Below, in pieces: positions 45,176 through 55,057 of a DNA stretch of 64,000 nt. The stretch is from NCBI GenBank assembly GCA_016929095.1, contig JAFGJM010000057.1, positions 1 to 64,000 of the forward strand, given 5' to 3'. Under the pieces are notes generated by a model. That model worked only from the letters and a program-made list of their open reading frames with translations. It ran no database searches and was not told the origin of the DNA. This DNA comes from Anaerolineales bacterium. GTDB lineage: Bacteria; Chloroflexota; Anaerolineae; Anaerolineales; UBA4823. The position numbers and the translations under genes were made by a program. How positions within the stretch are numbered: position 1 is the stretch's first letter; every line of letters starts with the position of its first letter.

Positions 45176-45385
45176 TCACGCTTTTGAAGGTATTTTCCAT
45201 ACTAAAGCGCGTTGCTCTCCGCGTTCTCTGGATAAGCCTATCTCGCTTTCCAATCGATTGACCCAGGTTTGACAGGGTTGATCGTACGGTAAATCTAATT
45301 GTTGTTTGAGTTCTTTCCAGGTCATACCGGAAGGGTTTTTTAATAAAGCATTTTGAATTTGATCTCTAAACTCAATATAGCGCAT
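45176..45385 (-). CDS. Small winged-helix-like protein of unknown function
   Basis: A 69-residue basic protein. IQNALLKNPSGMTWKELKQQ followed by LDLPYDQPCQTWVNRLE resembles the helix-turn-helix part of a small DNA-binding domain, and ALVWKI at the end could be the wing strand. A GAGGTG ribosome site lies about 7 bases before the ATG. It is 14 bases after the ACT-domain gene on the same strand, so the two are probably co-transcribed. No specific family is recognised. Confidence 0.6.
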   Translation of the reverse strand: MRYIEFRDQIQNALLKNPSGMTWKELKQQLDLPYDQPCQTWVNRLESEIGLSRERGEQRALVWKIPSKA

Positions 45386-45399
45386 CTATACACCTCAGA

Positions 45400-45801
45400 T
45401 CATTCACTCTCAGTCATTCCGTCAAGGATTGCTATCACTTCCATTCTGCTATCCCACGGAACAAAAAGATGGTCGTGATAATACGCTGAGATGGTATTCA
45501 CGCTGATGCCCGCCTGCGCCAGACGGCTGGTGATGGCTGCCAGGAAACCCACCGCCTCAAGCGATGAATGCACGGTCAGGGTGATGCATGCCCAAAGCGA
45601 ATCGAAGGTTAAACCATGATCCGCTGCCTGTTGCTGTGCGGCAATGACCGTCATGCCTTCTTGCTCTCGGAATGTGCACAAAGGTTCAAAGGATAATTGA
45701 GCAAAACACTCCTGGCTGAGTGAGCAAAAAATATAAGGCTCATCACGCAAGGCAGGACTCATGGAATTTATTAATATTCGTAAATTGGTTTCACCGCTCA
45801 T
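45400..45801 (-). CDS. ACT-domain protein
   Basis: A 133-residue stand-alone protein with two ACT-like halves. The second is clear: SSLEAVGFLAAITSRLAQAG followed by ISVNTISAYYHDHLFVP. These small ACT proteins bind amino acids and are usually regulatory. It sits between a membrane methyltransferase and a small winged-helix-like gene, all on the minus strand. The ligand is unknown. Confidence 0.75.
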   Translation of the reverse strand: MSGETNLRILINSMSPALRDEPYIFCSLSQECFAQLSFEPLCTFREQEGMTVIAAQQQAADHGLTFDSLWACITLTVHSSLEAVGFLAAITSRLAQAGISVNTISAYYHDHLFVPWDSRMEVIAILDGMTESE

Positions 45802-45834
45802 GATTTGCCTTACTGTGCTTGTCGTATTATCGTT

Positions 45835-46356
45835 TCAAAATAACCCCGGAATGAACATCCTGGTAGTCTTCATATAATCGATATATGCCTGCCCGAAATG
45901 GCGGATATTTTCGTTCTCTTCCACCCTGCCGGTGGCATATAGAAAAGCGCCGATTGCCAGGAGAATCCCCGCGGAGGATAAGGTCATGGATTTTAAGAAC
46001 ACGCCGATCCCCAGATAAAGCAGAGAGGCATATAAAGGGTGGCGGATATAACGATATACACCTGCCGTTACCAATTGGGTTGTATTTTCAAAACTCCCTT
46101 GTGGTTTTCCCATGTACCGCAAATAATAAAAACCATAAACCGCCAATCCAAGGGAAAGCAACAAAAACCCCCAGGAAAATATTTGATAAACAGAGAAAGG
46201 ATTTTGAAACCATACTTCCAGGTTGTTGAGTATTAATAGGAGCAGCCCCTCAAAAACAAAAAAACGATAAAATCCATGTTTTTGCGGGTTTTTCAAAGAT
46301 GGGATAGTAATCCAAATAATCGGCAAATTGAGCACAATAAACAACCATGCTTTCAT
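45835..46356 (-). CDS. Isoprenylcysteine-carboxyl-methyltransferase-like membrane methyltransferase
   Basis: A 173-residue integral membrane protein with about four hydrophobic segments. The AdoMet-binding signature of the ICMT/PEMT family is GVYRYIRHPLYASLLYLGIG near residue 110, with a C-terminal ENENIRHFGQAYIDYMKTTR that completes it. The ATG at 46356 follows GGGAGATATTTG, so a longer upstream reading is not used. Bacterial members methylate diverse lipophilic or small acceptors; the substrate is unknown. Confidence 0.82.
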   Translation of the reverse strand: MKAWLFIVLNLPIIWITIPSLKNPQKHGFYRFFVFEGLLLLILNNLEVWFQNPFSVYQIFSWGFLLLSLGLAVYGFYYLRYMGKPQGSFENTTQLVTAGVYRYIRHPLYASLLYLGIGVFLKSMTLSSAGILLAIGAFLYATGRVEENENIRHFGQAYIDYMKTTRMFIPGLF

Positions 46357-46599
46357 CAAATATCTCCCTGGAATAATATACCATGATTTCCCCTGTCCTT
46401 CAGACATCCCCCCATTGCCGCAGAAAATGAGGGAAGATGAAGGGGATTCCTGGATTCCTATTATTCCTGGCCTCTTCATAAAAGTTTTTTATTTTTATTT
46501 CAGGAATGATTGCTTTTTCAACATTTTTATTCCCCATCACCTAATTACATGATTGACTATTAACTGATACCTTTCCCTCATAAATCTACATCCTGACTT

Positions 46600-46637
46600 A
46601 AAACAAAAACATCCCGGCAACCAGGCAACCGGGATGT
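46600..46637 (-). terminator. Terminator after the 68-residue gene
   Basis: ACATCCCGG (46609-46617) and CCGGGATGT (46629-46637) form a perfect stem. On the minus strand it is followed by TTTTTGTTT. It lies 28 bases beyond the stop of the small gene ending at 46665. Confidence 0.85.
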
Positions 46638-46664
46638 AGGTTTTGTCTTACAGTTGACTACAAC

Positions 46665-46871
46665 TTAGACAGCTTTATTTATTATTTGTCCGGTGCCGTC
46701 AAGAGAAGACGCCTGGTTGATCATATTCACGATCGCTTGCCCAGCTATTTTTTGCTGGTCTTGCGCTTGCTTCATTATCGCTACCGATAACTGAAGCGCA
46801 ATTTCCTCAGCCGCCATACCGGTCGCCTGAGATGCTAAAGAAGTACTGGATGAAACTGATGATACGCTCAT
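46665..46871 (-). CDS. Small helical protein, YjfB-like
   Basis: A 68-residue protein, Ser- and Ala-rich at the start, then one long amphipathic helix (EEIALQLSVAIMKQAQDQQK) and INQASSLDGTGQIINKAV. The composition and the M-K-x-A-x-D-x-Q pattern recall the YjfB family of putative motility-associated small proteins, but the resemblance is weak. It has its own terminator and lies alone, 38 bases after the membrane-protein gene on the same strand. Confidence 0.55.
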   Translation of the reverse strand: MSVSSVSSSTSLASQATGMAAEEIALQLSVAIMKQAQDQQKIAGQAIVNMINQASSLDGTGQIINKAV

Positions 46872-46909
46872 AAGATTATTATCGGTAGTTTATAAATTAA
46901 CTTGAATCT

Positions 46910-47653
46910 TTAACCGGCTTCAGCAGGGACTGTTTTTGAATTGCGAGAATCTTTAATGATAAATGGTATGTATAGTAACAGACACATGACCATAGCAAGC
47001 ACCTCCAACACCAGAATATACCATGGCCAGGGAGGCAAAACATCCATAAGGGAGGCTGTCTCCGGTTTGTGGGCAATGAACAAAAAATTGCTGCCAATCA
47101 ACTGGTTTAGAATAAAGATAGCAATCATATATACATTCCCCCATAAAGCGATATGACCTAAAGTTTTCCAATATGGGCGAAACCCCTCAACCAGGGTCAT
47201 GTAAATGGCAGCGGTAACTATCAACCCATGTGAAATGAAAACCTGGAAAAAGCGAAAATGGGGGAAACCATAAATTCCGGCATCGGGAGTGAGTAATGCC
47301 TGCATGGCTCCGGAAATGCCCAGAAAATAGGCAAATTCATAGATAGCATAATTTTTGGTGATAAGCATATAAGCACTTAAGAATACTAATATACTGCATA
47401 GATGAAAAGGCAGCATGGTTTGAATGGTCCATTGACCGGTGAAATAATTCCACAGGTGCCAACCAGTTTCATTAATAGTTAAGATGGCAGCGGCAATATA
47501 CCTGAAATTGCGCTTGCCATTATCGGTAAACTTTTTACGGTTTATAAATATCAATATATTTAATAAAACCACACATGCCAAAGCGATCAAATGGGCTATG
47601 CCGAAAAGTTCAAATGGTGCGCCTGTATAATCTTTCACAAAAAATTGGGTCAT
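46910..47653 (-). CDS. YwaF/TIGR02206-type integral membrane protein
   Basis: A 247-residue membrane protein with six to seven hydrophobic segments. HLWNYFTGQWTIQTMLPFHL followed by CSILVFLSAYML is the diagnostic centre of the YwaF/TIGR02206 family, and FISHGLIVTAAIYMTL follows. Conserved His and Trp residues sit in the membrane. The function of the family is not known. The gene is monocistronic or grouped with the 68-residue gene downstream. Confidence 0.85.
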   Translation of the reverse strand: MTQFFVKDYTGAPFELFGIAHLIALACVVLLNILIFINRKKFTDNGKRNFRYIAAAILTINETGWHLWNYFTGQWTIQTMLPFHLCSILVFLSAYMLITKNYAIYEFAYFLGISGAMQALLTPDAGIYGFPHFRFFQVFISHGLIVTAAIYMTLVEGFRPYWKTLGHIALWGNVYMIAIFILNQLIGSNFLFIAHKPETASLMDVLPPWPWYILVLEVLAMVMCLLLYIPFIIKDSRNSKTVPAEAG

Positions 47654-47760
47654 ATTTACCTCTATGATTTAAAGGGATAAAAAAATTCGGTTAACGATAG
47701 TGTGTTTCTTCAAAAAAGTCAATCGTTAAAATTAACCAGCTACCCCACAGTTTGCGATTC

Positions 47761-47834
47761 GTCATAGCGAGGAGCACAGCGCCGAAGCAATCTACACTCC
47801 GGTGACAAGATTGCTGCGCTTCGCTCGCAATGAC
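47761..47834. repeat. Dispersed palindrome of the GTCATxGCGAGGAGC type
   Basis: GTCATAGCGAGGAGCACAGC (47761-47780), continuing to GAAGCAATCT, faces AGATTGCTGCGCTTCGCTCG, ending GCAATGAC at 47834. The arms are complementary with a few differences around a 14-base centre. Related to but distinct from the copies at 8071-8138 and 38381-38452. Confidence 0.7.
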
Positions 47835-48106
47835 AATTGAGTAGATCGTCTTTCAATAAGAAATGCGCTTGATCGCATTACAGAACAAAAAATAAAAATA
47901 TATTACATCAGTAGTCGCCCTGCCGGATTTCGTTTGAATGACCACATACACATTAATAAAAATGGAACCGAATCGGAACATTCCTTGCAACGATTATATG
48001 CATATTGTCGTAAACCATGAATTCCTTTGAATTCACGACTAATTATGCTATATTATCCATCATCATCAACCAGTCGCTGGCATAATCTGGAGTATGAGTA
48101 TTCAAT

Positions 48107-49720
48107 ATGGCATATGGCAAACGTCTCCCCACCGGTATGCAATACCGCCGCCAGGAACCCGGAACAGCAGAAGAAAGTGTCGCAGGGCAATATCAATACG
48201 TGCGCGTTCCCAGTCAACAATATCAAATTCCCCTATGGATGGTAGCGACTCTCTCTGCCGGACTGGTCACCCTATGCCTGTTGCCCTTTCTGCTGGCTTT
48301 GGGTTATTACGGATATTATCAATTCAGCGAAAAAATCATCCCCGGCGTGAAAGTAGGCGATCTGGAATTAGGCAACATGAATATCCGCAATGCTACGGCT
48401 GAATTAGGCGCTTATTATGACCTAAAACGAACGATTAACGTTTCCAACGGGTTCCAAACCTGGGAAGTTCCCCCCGCTCAACTAGGTCTTAGTATCGACA
48501 CCGGCGCGACAATCTACAGAGCGTATAGCATCGGACATTACCAGGGGGTAAATGAAAACGTCGATCAAATACTTACCAGTTTATCGGAAGGCTGGCAAGT
48601 ATCACCCGTGGTATCCTTCGATGTTGTAACCGCCCGTCAAGGATTAGAAACCATCGCCAGCCAGGCTGGTAAGCCTGCCCAAGATGCTTCTATATCGTTG
48701 CAAGATGAGAAATGGGTTATCACCCCCTCAAAAATCGGCTATGCCGTCAATATCACGGACTCATTGAAAACATTAGAAACTCATGCAGACGTCGTCATGG
48801 CCGAGGGATACTTGCAATTGAATATCATGCCCGTGGCGCCAAAAGTGAGTGATGTTTCGGGGGTGAGAGAAGCAGCACAAAAGTTCCTTGAGAAAACCGT
48901 AGAAATCAATGCTTATGACCCCATATCCAATGAGTTCTTTTCCTGGCCGGTGCCCGCAGAAACCCTGGGAACGTGGATCAAGGCTGAAGCGGGGGAAGAA
49001 ACCCCTGTGGTGGGCATTGAACCCGCCCAGGTAAGCACTTTTCTCAACAACATGGGTGCCACTTTAGGAGATACGCGCTGGGTAGATGTTGAAAAATACA
49101 GCACCGATCTGGCGCAGGCAATTGCTCAGGATACGCCCTATTGGGTGATGATTAATCACAAACCCACCACATATACGATTCAAAAAGGGGATACGCTGCT
49201 AAAAATTTCCTGGAAAGCAGGTTTCCCTATGTGGTTCCTGCTGAATGCTAACCCGGGATTGGATGCCGAGAACATGGTGACCGGGCAAACCATTATCATT
49301 CCCTCCAAAGATGAAATGTTGCCTCTGCCCGTGATCCCCCACAAACGTATTGTCATGTCGATCAAAAAACAACGCATGATGGTTTATGAAAACGGCGAAC
49401 AAATCAAGAAATTCGTCATCAGCACTGGCATCGACAAATCGCCCACCCAACCCGGCGTCTTTCAGGTGCAGTCGCACAAAGTCAACGCCTATGCCTCGGA
49501 ATGGGATCTATACATGCCTCATTTTCTGGGGATATACGAAGCCTGGCCCGATTTCATGAATGGCATCCATGGATTGCCAACCCTTTCCAACGGTACCCGC
49601 CTGTGGGCAAATGTTTTGGGTAAACCGGCTTCCTATGGATGCATCATACTGGCGTTGGATGACGCCAAATGGCTCTACAAATGGGCGGAAGACGGTGTAG
49701 TGGTTGAAATTCGCTCTTAG
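48107..49720 (+). CDS. L,D-transpeptidase with peptidoglycan-binding and LysM domains
   Basis: A 537-residue cell-wall enzyme. A cytoplasmic N-terminus is followed by one membrane anchor (about residues 45-70). PG_binding_4-type repeats span about 78-330 (GVKVGDLELGNMNIRNATAE). The LysM is TYTIQKGDTLLKISWKAGFP near 345-390. The YkuD catalytic domain is KRIVMSIKKQRMMVYENGEQ to the end, with the catalytic Cys in PASYGCIIL (SHGC usually, here SYGC). It forms 3-3 crosslinks in, or attaches proteins to, peptidoglycan outside the membrane. GGAG is 14 bases upstream of the ATG. The 3' end overlaps the convergent thioesterase gene by 4 bases. Confidence 0.93.
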   Translation: MAYGKRLPTGMQYRRQEPGTAEESVAGQYQYVRVPSQQYQIPLWMVATLSAGLVTLCLLPFLLALGYYGYYQFSEKIIPGVKVGDLELGNMNIRNATAELGAYYDLKRTINVSNGFQTWEVPPAQLGLSIDTGATIYRAYSIGHYQGVNENVDQILTSLSEGWQVSPVVSFDVVTARQGLETIASQAGKPAQDASISLQDEKWVITPSKIGYAVNITDSLKTLETHADVVMAEGYLQLNIMPVAPKVSDVSGVREAAQKFLEKTVEINAYDPISNEFFSWPVPAETLGTWIKAEAGEETPVVGIEPAQVSTFLNNMGATLGDTRWVDVEKYSTDLAQAIAQDTPYWVMINHKPTTYTIQKGDTLLKISWKAGFPMWFLLNANPGLDAENMVTGQTIIIPSKDEMLPLPVIPHKRIVMSIKKQRMMVYENGEQIKKFVISTGIDKSPTQPGVFQVQSHKVNAYASEWDLYMPHFLGIYEAWPDFMNGIHGLPTLSNGTRLWANVLGKPASYGCIILALDDAKWLYKWAEDGVVVEIRS

Positions 49721-50187
49721 GATTTAAGCATATTTTCCGGCATGCGCACTGCGATCACCTCGCCGCGAGCGCATACTTCCCCCCCGGCTGAAAGTGTCAC
49801 CTCAACGACCACCTTCCGCCATTTGATTTGCTTCACCATAGCCCTTAATTCAAGCGCATCCCCCAAGGGAGTAGGTTTCAGATAATTCACATGCAGTGAA
49901 CCGGTCACAAACCTTACCGGCGGTTCGGTGTCCATGGCGCGTCCTTCTGCCCGGTAAACAGCCGCAGAGGCGGTTCCCGTGGCATGACAATCGATCAAGG
50001 AAGCGATCAAACCTCCATAGACATACCCCGGAATAGCCATGTGATACGGTTTTGGCTGAAAGGTGCATACCGCGTCTTCGCCATCCCAAAAACTTTTAAT
50101 TTGCAGACCGTGTTCGTTTAACCGCCCGCAGCCATAGCAATAACTCAATTCGTCCGGATAATAATCTTGAAAAGCTTTTTCGGTCAT
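49717..50187 (-). CDS. PaaI-type hot-dog thioesterase
   Basis: A 156-residue hot-dog fold protein. HMAIPGYVYGGLIASLIDCH carries the central helix with the catalytic Asp region, and VTGSLHVNYLKPTPLGDALE the second strand pair. An N-terminal CYGCGRLNEHGL is seen in one branch of the PaaI family. It hydrolyses acyl-CoA thioesters; the acyl group is not known. The gene is convergent with the L,D-transpeptidase gene. Confidence 0.88.
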   Translation of the reverse strand: MTEKAFQDYYPDELSYCYGCGRLNEHGLQIKSFWDGEDAVCTFQPKPYHMAIPGYVYGGLIASLIDCHATGTASAAVYRAEGRAMDTEPPVRFVTGSLHVNYLKPTPLGDALELRAMVKQIKWRKVVVEVTLSAGGEVCARGEVIAVRMPENMLKS

Positions 50188-50314
50188 AGCGCAACCTCAT
50201 TTGTTTTCAGTACTCCGTTTTCAGTTATCGGTGAGAAATTTCAGGTGATCAGGTAAATAGAATATTCTATAAAATCATTCGTGGATGTTGCCTATAGAAA
50301 AAACAGGAACAATA

Positions 50315-51109
50315 TCAACGAAACAATTGCCTATATTGATTGGAAGCTGCATACTCTCGGATATGCTGAATACGCCGAATGATCATAGGATGCGAGCCAA
50401 GGGCTTCGCTTAAACTGCCCATCCACGTGTCATCCTCCGCGTCAATTTTTCGATATGCCAATTCCATACCTTCACGCGTCAGGCTTCGTTGTCCGGCAAC
50501 CAATTTTATCAGTGCACTTATGGCTTTTTCAGGCTTCCTGCAAGCCAGTAACCCGGCGCGATCCGCGGAATACTCACACATCCTGTTCCACCATAAGAAG
50601 GCCAACATCAATAACGCCGAGGCCGAGGAAGGGCTGGGGATGCCTGCCATACCTCCAATCAGCGAATTCAACCAGGTATGCCCCAATTGGATATGACCCA
50701 ACTCATGCCCCAGGATAAAACTTAATTCATCCTGGTCCATCACGTTGAAAAGGGATGAATATAACACCACAGCCTTCGGTTCCGACAACCCGAAAGTATA
50801 GGCATTCAACTGGCGGCTGGGTGTCACAAAAACATCCACCTCACCGGGTCGGATACGCTGTTTACAGGTTTGAATAAGAGGATAAATCTCCGGCCCGCTA
50901 TTCGGAGTCACCCTTTGAGCATTTTCCACCAGATGGCGGTGCGCAGAACGACTGGTGTAGAATGAAATTAAAAGCGCCAGAGTGACAAATAACACACTGG
51001 CGCAAAGGGTGGCAGTAGCCGTTAAGGCGATGACCAGCATAACCACCGTTATGGTTAAAAACAAAACGAAATGTTCACCCGGGTATCGATATGTGGTATC
51101 CCCTGCCAT
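50315..51109 (-). CDS. M48-family zinc metalloprotease (HtpX-like)
   Basis: A 264-residue membrane protease. Two hydrophobic segments come first (about residues 13-50). The catalytic zinc motif is LSFILGHELGHIQLGH near residue 135-150, then CEYSADRAGLLAC with the third zinc-ligand Glu. GSHPMIIRRIQHI near the end is the HtpX-like substrate groove. It probably degrades misfolded membrane proteins. The ATG directly follows the stop of the NfeD-like gene (51110), so the two are one transcript. Confidence 0.92.
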   Translation of the reverse strand: MAGDTTYRYPGEHFVLFLTITVVMLVIALTATATLCASVLFVTLALLISFYTSRSAHRHLVENAQRVTPNSGPEIYPLIQTCKQRIRPGEVDVFVTPSRQLNAYTFGLSEPKAVVLYSSLFNVMDQDELSFILGHELGHIQLGHTWLNSLIGGMAGIPSPSSASALLMLAFLWWNRMCEYSADRAGLLACRKPEKAISALIKLVAGQRSLTREGMELAYRKIDAEDDTWMGSLSEALGSHPMIIRRIQHIREYAASNQYRQLFR

Positions 51110-52516
51110 TTATTTGACCCCGCGTACCAACAATCGAAGACCCTCAACAGTCACAACTTCAACACGAGACCCTTCTGCTAGAAATTCTTCACCCTCGACC
51201 AGGGTCGCGCTCCACAATTCACTGGCTACCTGTACCATCCCGGATGGATTGAGAGGGGTACGGCAATATCCCACCCGTCCCACCAGGCTTTCCATCCCAG
51301 TACGAATGGGGGATTTTTGAGCGCGTATGGCAAACAGCATTATTCCGAAAAATATCAATCCGGTGATAATCGAAGTCCCGACCACCAATGGCACCGATAC
51401 CCGTTGGAATGAAGGGGTGGCGCTGGTGTTAAATAATACCAATGATCCCACAATAAGCGATCCTACCCCTGCAGCGGTCAATGCGCCATGAGTAGGCGCT
51501 TTTATATCCAAGATAAACAACACAAACGCTGTCGCCAGGAAGATAATCCCAAACCAGTTAACGGTGATAATTCCCAAACCGTAGGTAGCCAGAGCCAGGC
51601 ATATCACGCCAATAAACCCTGCTACCCAACCACCAGGGCTGGAAATCTCGATCAAAATAGCCTGTACGCCGATCGCAATCAAAAGAAACACAATATTGGG
51701 GTCGGTTAAAGTATCTAAAAATTGTTCGATAAATGATTGAGGCAGCCGGTTTACGACAACACCGGAGGTGCGCAATGACCGGGTACCATTTAGCGTCGAA
51801 ACCTGGAAACCATCCAGTTTAATAAGCAGATCGTCCAGGTCTTGGGCTTCAAAATCAACCAATCCGATTTGTAGCGCTTCACTCACCGAAACAGCTTTGG
51901 CAGATTGAATGGTTTCCTCCGCTAATTTCACCGCTTCTTCGCCCCTGTCTTTAGCCAGGGCGCGCACCTGAGCTTTCAGAATTTCTTTTTCCTTGGCTTC
52001 CATGGTTTCGCCCAGGTCTTCGCCCTCAGAACCAACTGGACTGGCCGCGCCTATGGCTGTTTCCGGTGCCATGGCTGCTGCATGACCTGCCAATGTGATT
52101 ACGGTACCAGCGCTGGCTGCCATGCCGCCTCGCGGACTCACATATACCACCACTGGAATATCACTGGCGCGTATGGCTTTTACGATTTCACTCATTAAAG
52201 TTACGCTGCCCCCAGGTGTATTCAATTCAAAAATCAGCAGTTCTGCGCTATTTTGTTCCGCATACCGCAAACCCCTGGAAAGATATTCCTGCATAGCAGG
52301 CGTTAACGGACCATCGGCGGTAAGCACAACGACCAACGGTACTTCCGCTTGCGAGTAAACCGAAGCGGGAATAAAAGCCGCCACTAATCCCACTATGATC
52401 CAGATGAGAAAGACTAAACGCCAAGGTAATTTATTTATAATTAAAATTGTCCTTCCAAATAAGCCCGGGTACGTTCTTGTTGCGGGTTTTCGAAAACTTG
52501 TTGGGCAGGTCCACAT
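51110..52516 (-). CDS. NfeD-type membrane-bound serine protease
   Basis: A ClpP/SppA-like membrane protease with C-terminal NfeD domain. After a signal anchor ([20 protein letters not shown]), the protease domain has [16 protein letters not shown], then [20 protein letters not shown] with the catalytic Ser. Four hydrophobic segments follow, ending in the OB-like NfeD domain ([18 protein letters not shown]). The only in-frame ATG (52516) lies inside pstB. The natural start is probably near 52445-52430, where AAGGA precedes ATT/ATA codons, so the first 25 residues are doubtful. The partner protease of this family usually cleaves stomatin-like proteins. Follows pstB. Confidence 0.85.
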   Translation of the reverse strand: MWTCPTSFRKPATRTYPGLFGRTILIINKLPWRLVFLIWIIVGLVAAFIPASVYSQAEVPLVVVLTADGPLTPAMQEYLSRGLRYAEQNSAELLIFELNTPGGSVTLMSEIVKAIRASDIPVVVYVSPRGGMAASAGTVITLAGHAAAMAPETAIGAASPVGSEGEDLGETMEAKEKEILKAQVRALAKDRGEEAVKLAEETIQSAKAVSVSEALQIGLVDFEAQDLDDLLIKLDGFQVSTLNGTRSLRTSGVVVNRLPQSFIEQFLDTLTDPNIVFLLIAIGVQAILIEISSPGGWVAGFIGVICLALATYGLGIITVNWFGIIFLATAFVLFILDIKAPTHGALTAAGVGSLIVGSLVLFNTSATPSFQRVSVPLVVGTSIITGLIFFGIMLFAIRAQKSPIRTGMESLVGRVGYCRTPLNPSGMVQVASELWSATLVEGEEFLAEGSRVEVVTVEGLRLLVRGVK

Positions 52517-53193
52517 TCGACCACTTCGCCTAAATACATAAACACAACATAATCAGCCAGGCGTTTTGCCTGACGCAAGATATGCGTTACTAATACTATT
52601 GTATATTCATTTTTCAGATCAAGCAATCGTTGTTCGATACGTTGGGCGGAAATTGGGTCCAGTGCAGAGGTAGGCTCATCACCCAGCAGCATTTCCGGTT
52701 CCACGGCTAATCCGCGCGCCAGGCACAAACGTTGTTGTTGCCCAATCGATAGACCGGTAGCCGGAGAGCGCAGGCGATCCTTGACTTCATCCCACAATCC
52801 GGCTTCGCGCAAATGGTGTTCTACAGCATTGTCCAGATCATGTCCACGTTTCATATTATGGATGCGCAACCCATATGCCACATTATCATAGATAGACATG
52901 GGTAATGGGTAAGGACGCTGCGCCAGTAAACCAGCCTTTTTACGAATTTCTGTAACATCCACATTTGGCGCGTATATATTCTCTCCATCGATCAATACTT
53001 TTCCGGATATGCGCGTCCCATCGGTCAACTCCAGGAATCGATTGATCGTTTTAAGTAATGTGGTTTTCCCACACCCGGAGGGCCCCATAATCACCGTGAT
53101 TTGGCGTTTGGGAAACTCTAAATTTACATTCTTTAAAGCAGCAGTATTTCCGTAAAATGCGTTTAAGTCAATCGTTTGGACATGCGAATCCAT
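52441..53193 (-). CDS. pstB: Phosphate ABC transporter ATP-binding protein
   Basis: A 250-residue ABC ATPase of the Pst type. Walker A is [17 protein letters not shown], the signature is [16 protein letters not shown], and Walker B is [11 protein letters not shown]. The His switch is [16 protein letters not shown]. It energises phosphate import through the PstC/PstA channel. It is 23 bases after the pstA stop. Confidence 0.95.
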   Translation of the reverse strand: MDSHVQTIDLNAFYGNTAALKNVNLEFPKRQITVIMGPSGCGKTTLLKTINRFLELTDGTRISGKVLIDGENIYAPNVDVTEIRKKAGLLAQRPYPLPMSIYDNVAYGLRIHNMKRGHDLDNAVEHHLREAGLWDEVKDRLRSPATGLSIGQQQRLCLARGLAVEPEMLLGDEPTSALDPISAQRIEQRLLDLKNEYTIVLVTHILRQAKRLADYVVFMYLGEVVECGPAQQVFENPQQERTRAYLEGQF

Positions 53194-53216
53194 GCGACGT
53201 ATCTCCCGTGATTGGT

Positions 53217-54065
53217 TTATTTTAATGCAAAACGGCTCAAACGGCTGGATAACCAGCGTGAGCCCAGGCTGATGATAAGAACGATAAAGGTCAACACTAA
53301 AGCAGCAGAATATGCCCTTTGCTGCACCTCAGGGAAAGGTGTACCTAACTGGAAAAAGACCGCCAACGGCAATGAGGCTACCGGTCGAAGCAAGCCGCTT
53401 GGTAAACGGTCAGTATAACCGGCGGTGAACAGGACGGATGCCGCGTCACCGATACCGCGCCCAAACGCCAACAAGATAGCGGTGATAATTCCGGGTAAAG
53501 TCTGGCGAATGACAACGTGAATGGCGGTTTCCATGCGGGTAGCTCCCAGGGCAAGCGAGGCTTGTTCAAGATCCCGCGGCATCATACGGATCACTTCATC
53601 CATGGCACGGGTCATGATAGGGAGTTCTAACAACGCCAGGGTAATGATGCCCCCCAGTAATGATGCCCGCATCCCCATCGCCAACATCAGGATAAACCCA
53701 AAAGCCCCATAAACAATGGAAGGTACACCCCATAATACATCCAGAGATAACCGCACCCAATCCGAAATTCTGGATTTGCGGCTATACACCCCTAAATACA
53801 GGGCGATGGGCAATCCCAACAATAATGCCAGCAGTGTGCCTCCGCCCGCCAGGTATATCGACCCGACAATAGCGTTCAGGATTCCCCCTTCTTTACCCAG
53901 GTAATAACCGCCTTTTGGGGTTTGGGTCAACATTGCCCAATTAAGCGATGGTAATCCTTTCACAATTACGGTAAACAATATCAATCCCAGGCTGCTGGCT
54001 ACCAACAAAAACGAACAAACCATGATAAATTTAAAAATTGCTTCTTCCACCTGCCTGCGTTTCAT
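53217..54065 (-). CDS. pstA: Phosphate ABC transporter permease PstA
   Basis: A 282-residue permease with six transmembrane segments. The ABC-interaction loop is [20 protein letters not shown] near residue 185, preceded by [19 protein letters not shown]. The start overlaps the pstC stop by 4 bases (ATGA). A slightly unusual [20 protein letters not shown] segment is in the usual PstA place. Confidence 0.94.
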   Translation of the reverse strand: MKRRQVEEAIFKFIMVCSFLLVASSLGLILFTVIVKGLPSLNWAMLTQTPKGGYYLGKEGGILNAIVGSIYLAGGGTLLALLLGLPIALYLGVYSRKSRISDWVRLSLDVLWGVPSIVYGAFGFILMLAMGMRASLLGGIITLALLELPIMTRAMDEVIRMMPRDLEQASLALGATRMETAIHVVIRQTLPGIITAILLAFGRGIGDAASVLFTAGYTDRLPSGLLRPVASLPLAVFFQLGTPFPEVQQRAYSAALVLTFIVLIISLGSRWLSSRLSRFALK

Positions 54066-55048
54066 CTCCTGGATCTCCTAACAATACGCCTTAATATCAG
54101 GGTGGATAAAATATTGAACACCAACACCACCAGTAGTAATATTAACGCCGCTCCCATTAAAGCCGCATCATACAGGGGAATGGTCAGCATTTCACCATAA
54201 TTATTGGCGATGAGAGCAGGCAATGGATACGCCGCATCAAAAATCGAAGTAGGCATGTGCGCGACATTTCCAACGACCATCAATACAGCCATGGTTTCCC
54301 CAAGAGCTCGTGAAGCGCCTAAAACAACCCCTGCGATTACTCCCGGTAGGCTTTGCCGCATCACGATATATTTTATCGTCTCCCATTGTGTGGCGCCTAC
54401 TGCCAGAGATGCCTGGCGCAAACCGGTGGGGACCGCTTGTAATACCTCATATGTGATAGCAATAATGAACGGGGCAACCATGACCGCAAGCACCAAACCG
54501 CCAGCCATGATACCAAAACCGGTTGGATTATTCACCGCAAAGAAGGGGATATAGCTAAAACACTTATTCATGAAAGGGGCAAAGGTATTTTGAACCCAAG
54601 GGACTATCGCCAGCATTCCCCAAACACCATACACAACCGATGGTATCGCTGCTAATAAATCGAGTAACGGTTTCATGATCATCCGCATGGATGCGCGTGC
54701 ATATTCAGATAAATAAATAGCGCTTAGCAAACACACCGGCACTGCAAACACCATGGCGACGATTGTTACCCACATCGTGCCGGCAATGAACGGCAAAAAT
54801 CCAAACTGGCTTTTTATCGGATGCCAGGTTTGTCCTAAAAGCAACGACCAAATGGATTGCGTTTCCAATATGGGTTGTGTGCGCAACCACAATGCCACTA
54901 CCAGTAATACAATTAATAAAACCGGTAACAGAGAAATCGACAAAAAGAGTTTCTCTGTAAAACGCTCCTTGCCCCCCCTGGAGAGCGTAAGCAAGGAGCG
55001 GATTTGATTATAAAAGGTCTTAAACCAGGCTGTTTTCGAATTATTCAT
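54062..55048 (-). CDS. pstC: Phosphate ABC transporter permease PstC
   Basis: A 328-residue permease with six transmembrane segments and a 40-residue N-terminal tail. The transporter loop is RQASLAVGATQWETIKYIVM near residue 225; VLGASRALGETMAVLMVVGN is typical of PstC. It follows pstS by 9 bases and overlaps pstA. Confidence 0.94.
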   Translation of the reverse strand: MNNSKTAWFKTFYNQIRSLLTLSRGGKERFTEKLFLSISLLPVLLIVLLVVALWLRTQPILETQSIWSLLLGQTWHPIKSQFGFLPFIAGTMWVTIVAMVFAVPVCLLSAIYLSEYARASMRMIMKPLLDLLAAIPSVVYGVWGMLAIVPWVQNTFAPFMNKCFSYIPFFAVNNPTGFGIMAGGLVLAVMVAPFIIAITYEVLQAVPTGLRQASLAVGATQWETIKYIVMRQSLPGVIAGVVLGASRALGETMAVLMVVGNVAHMPTSIFDAAYPLPALIANNYGEMLTIPLYDAALMGAALILLLVVLVFNILSTLILRRIVRRSRR

Positions 55049-55057
55049 CCAATTTCC

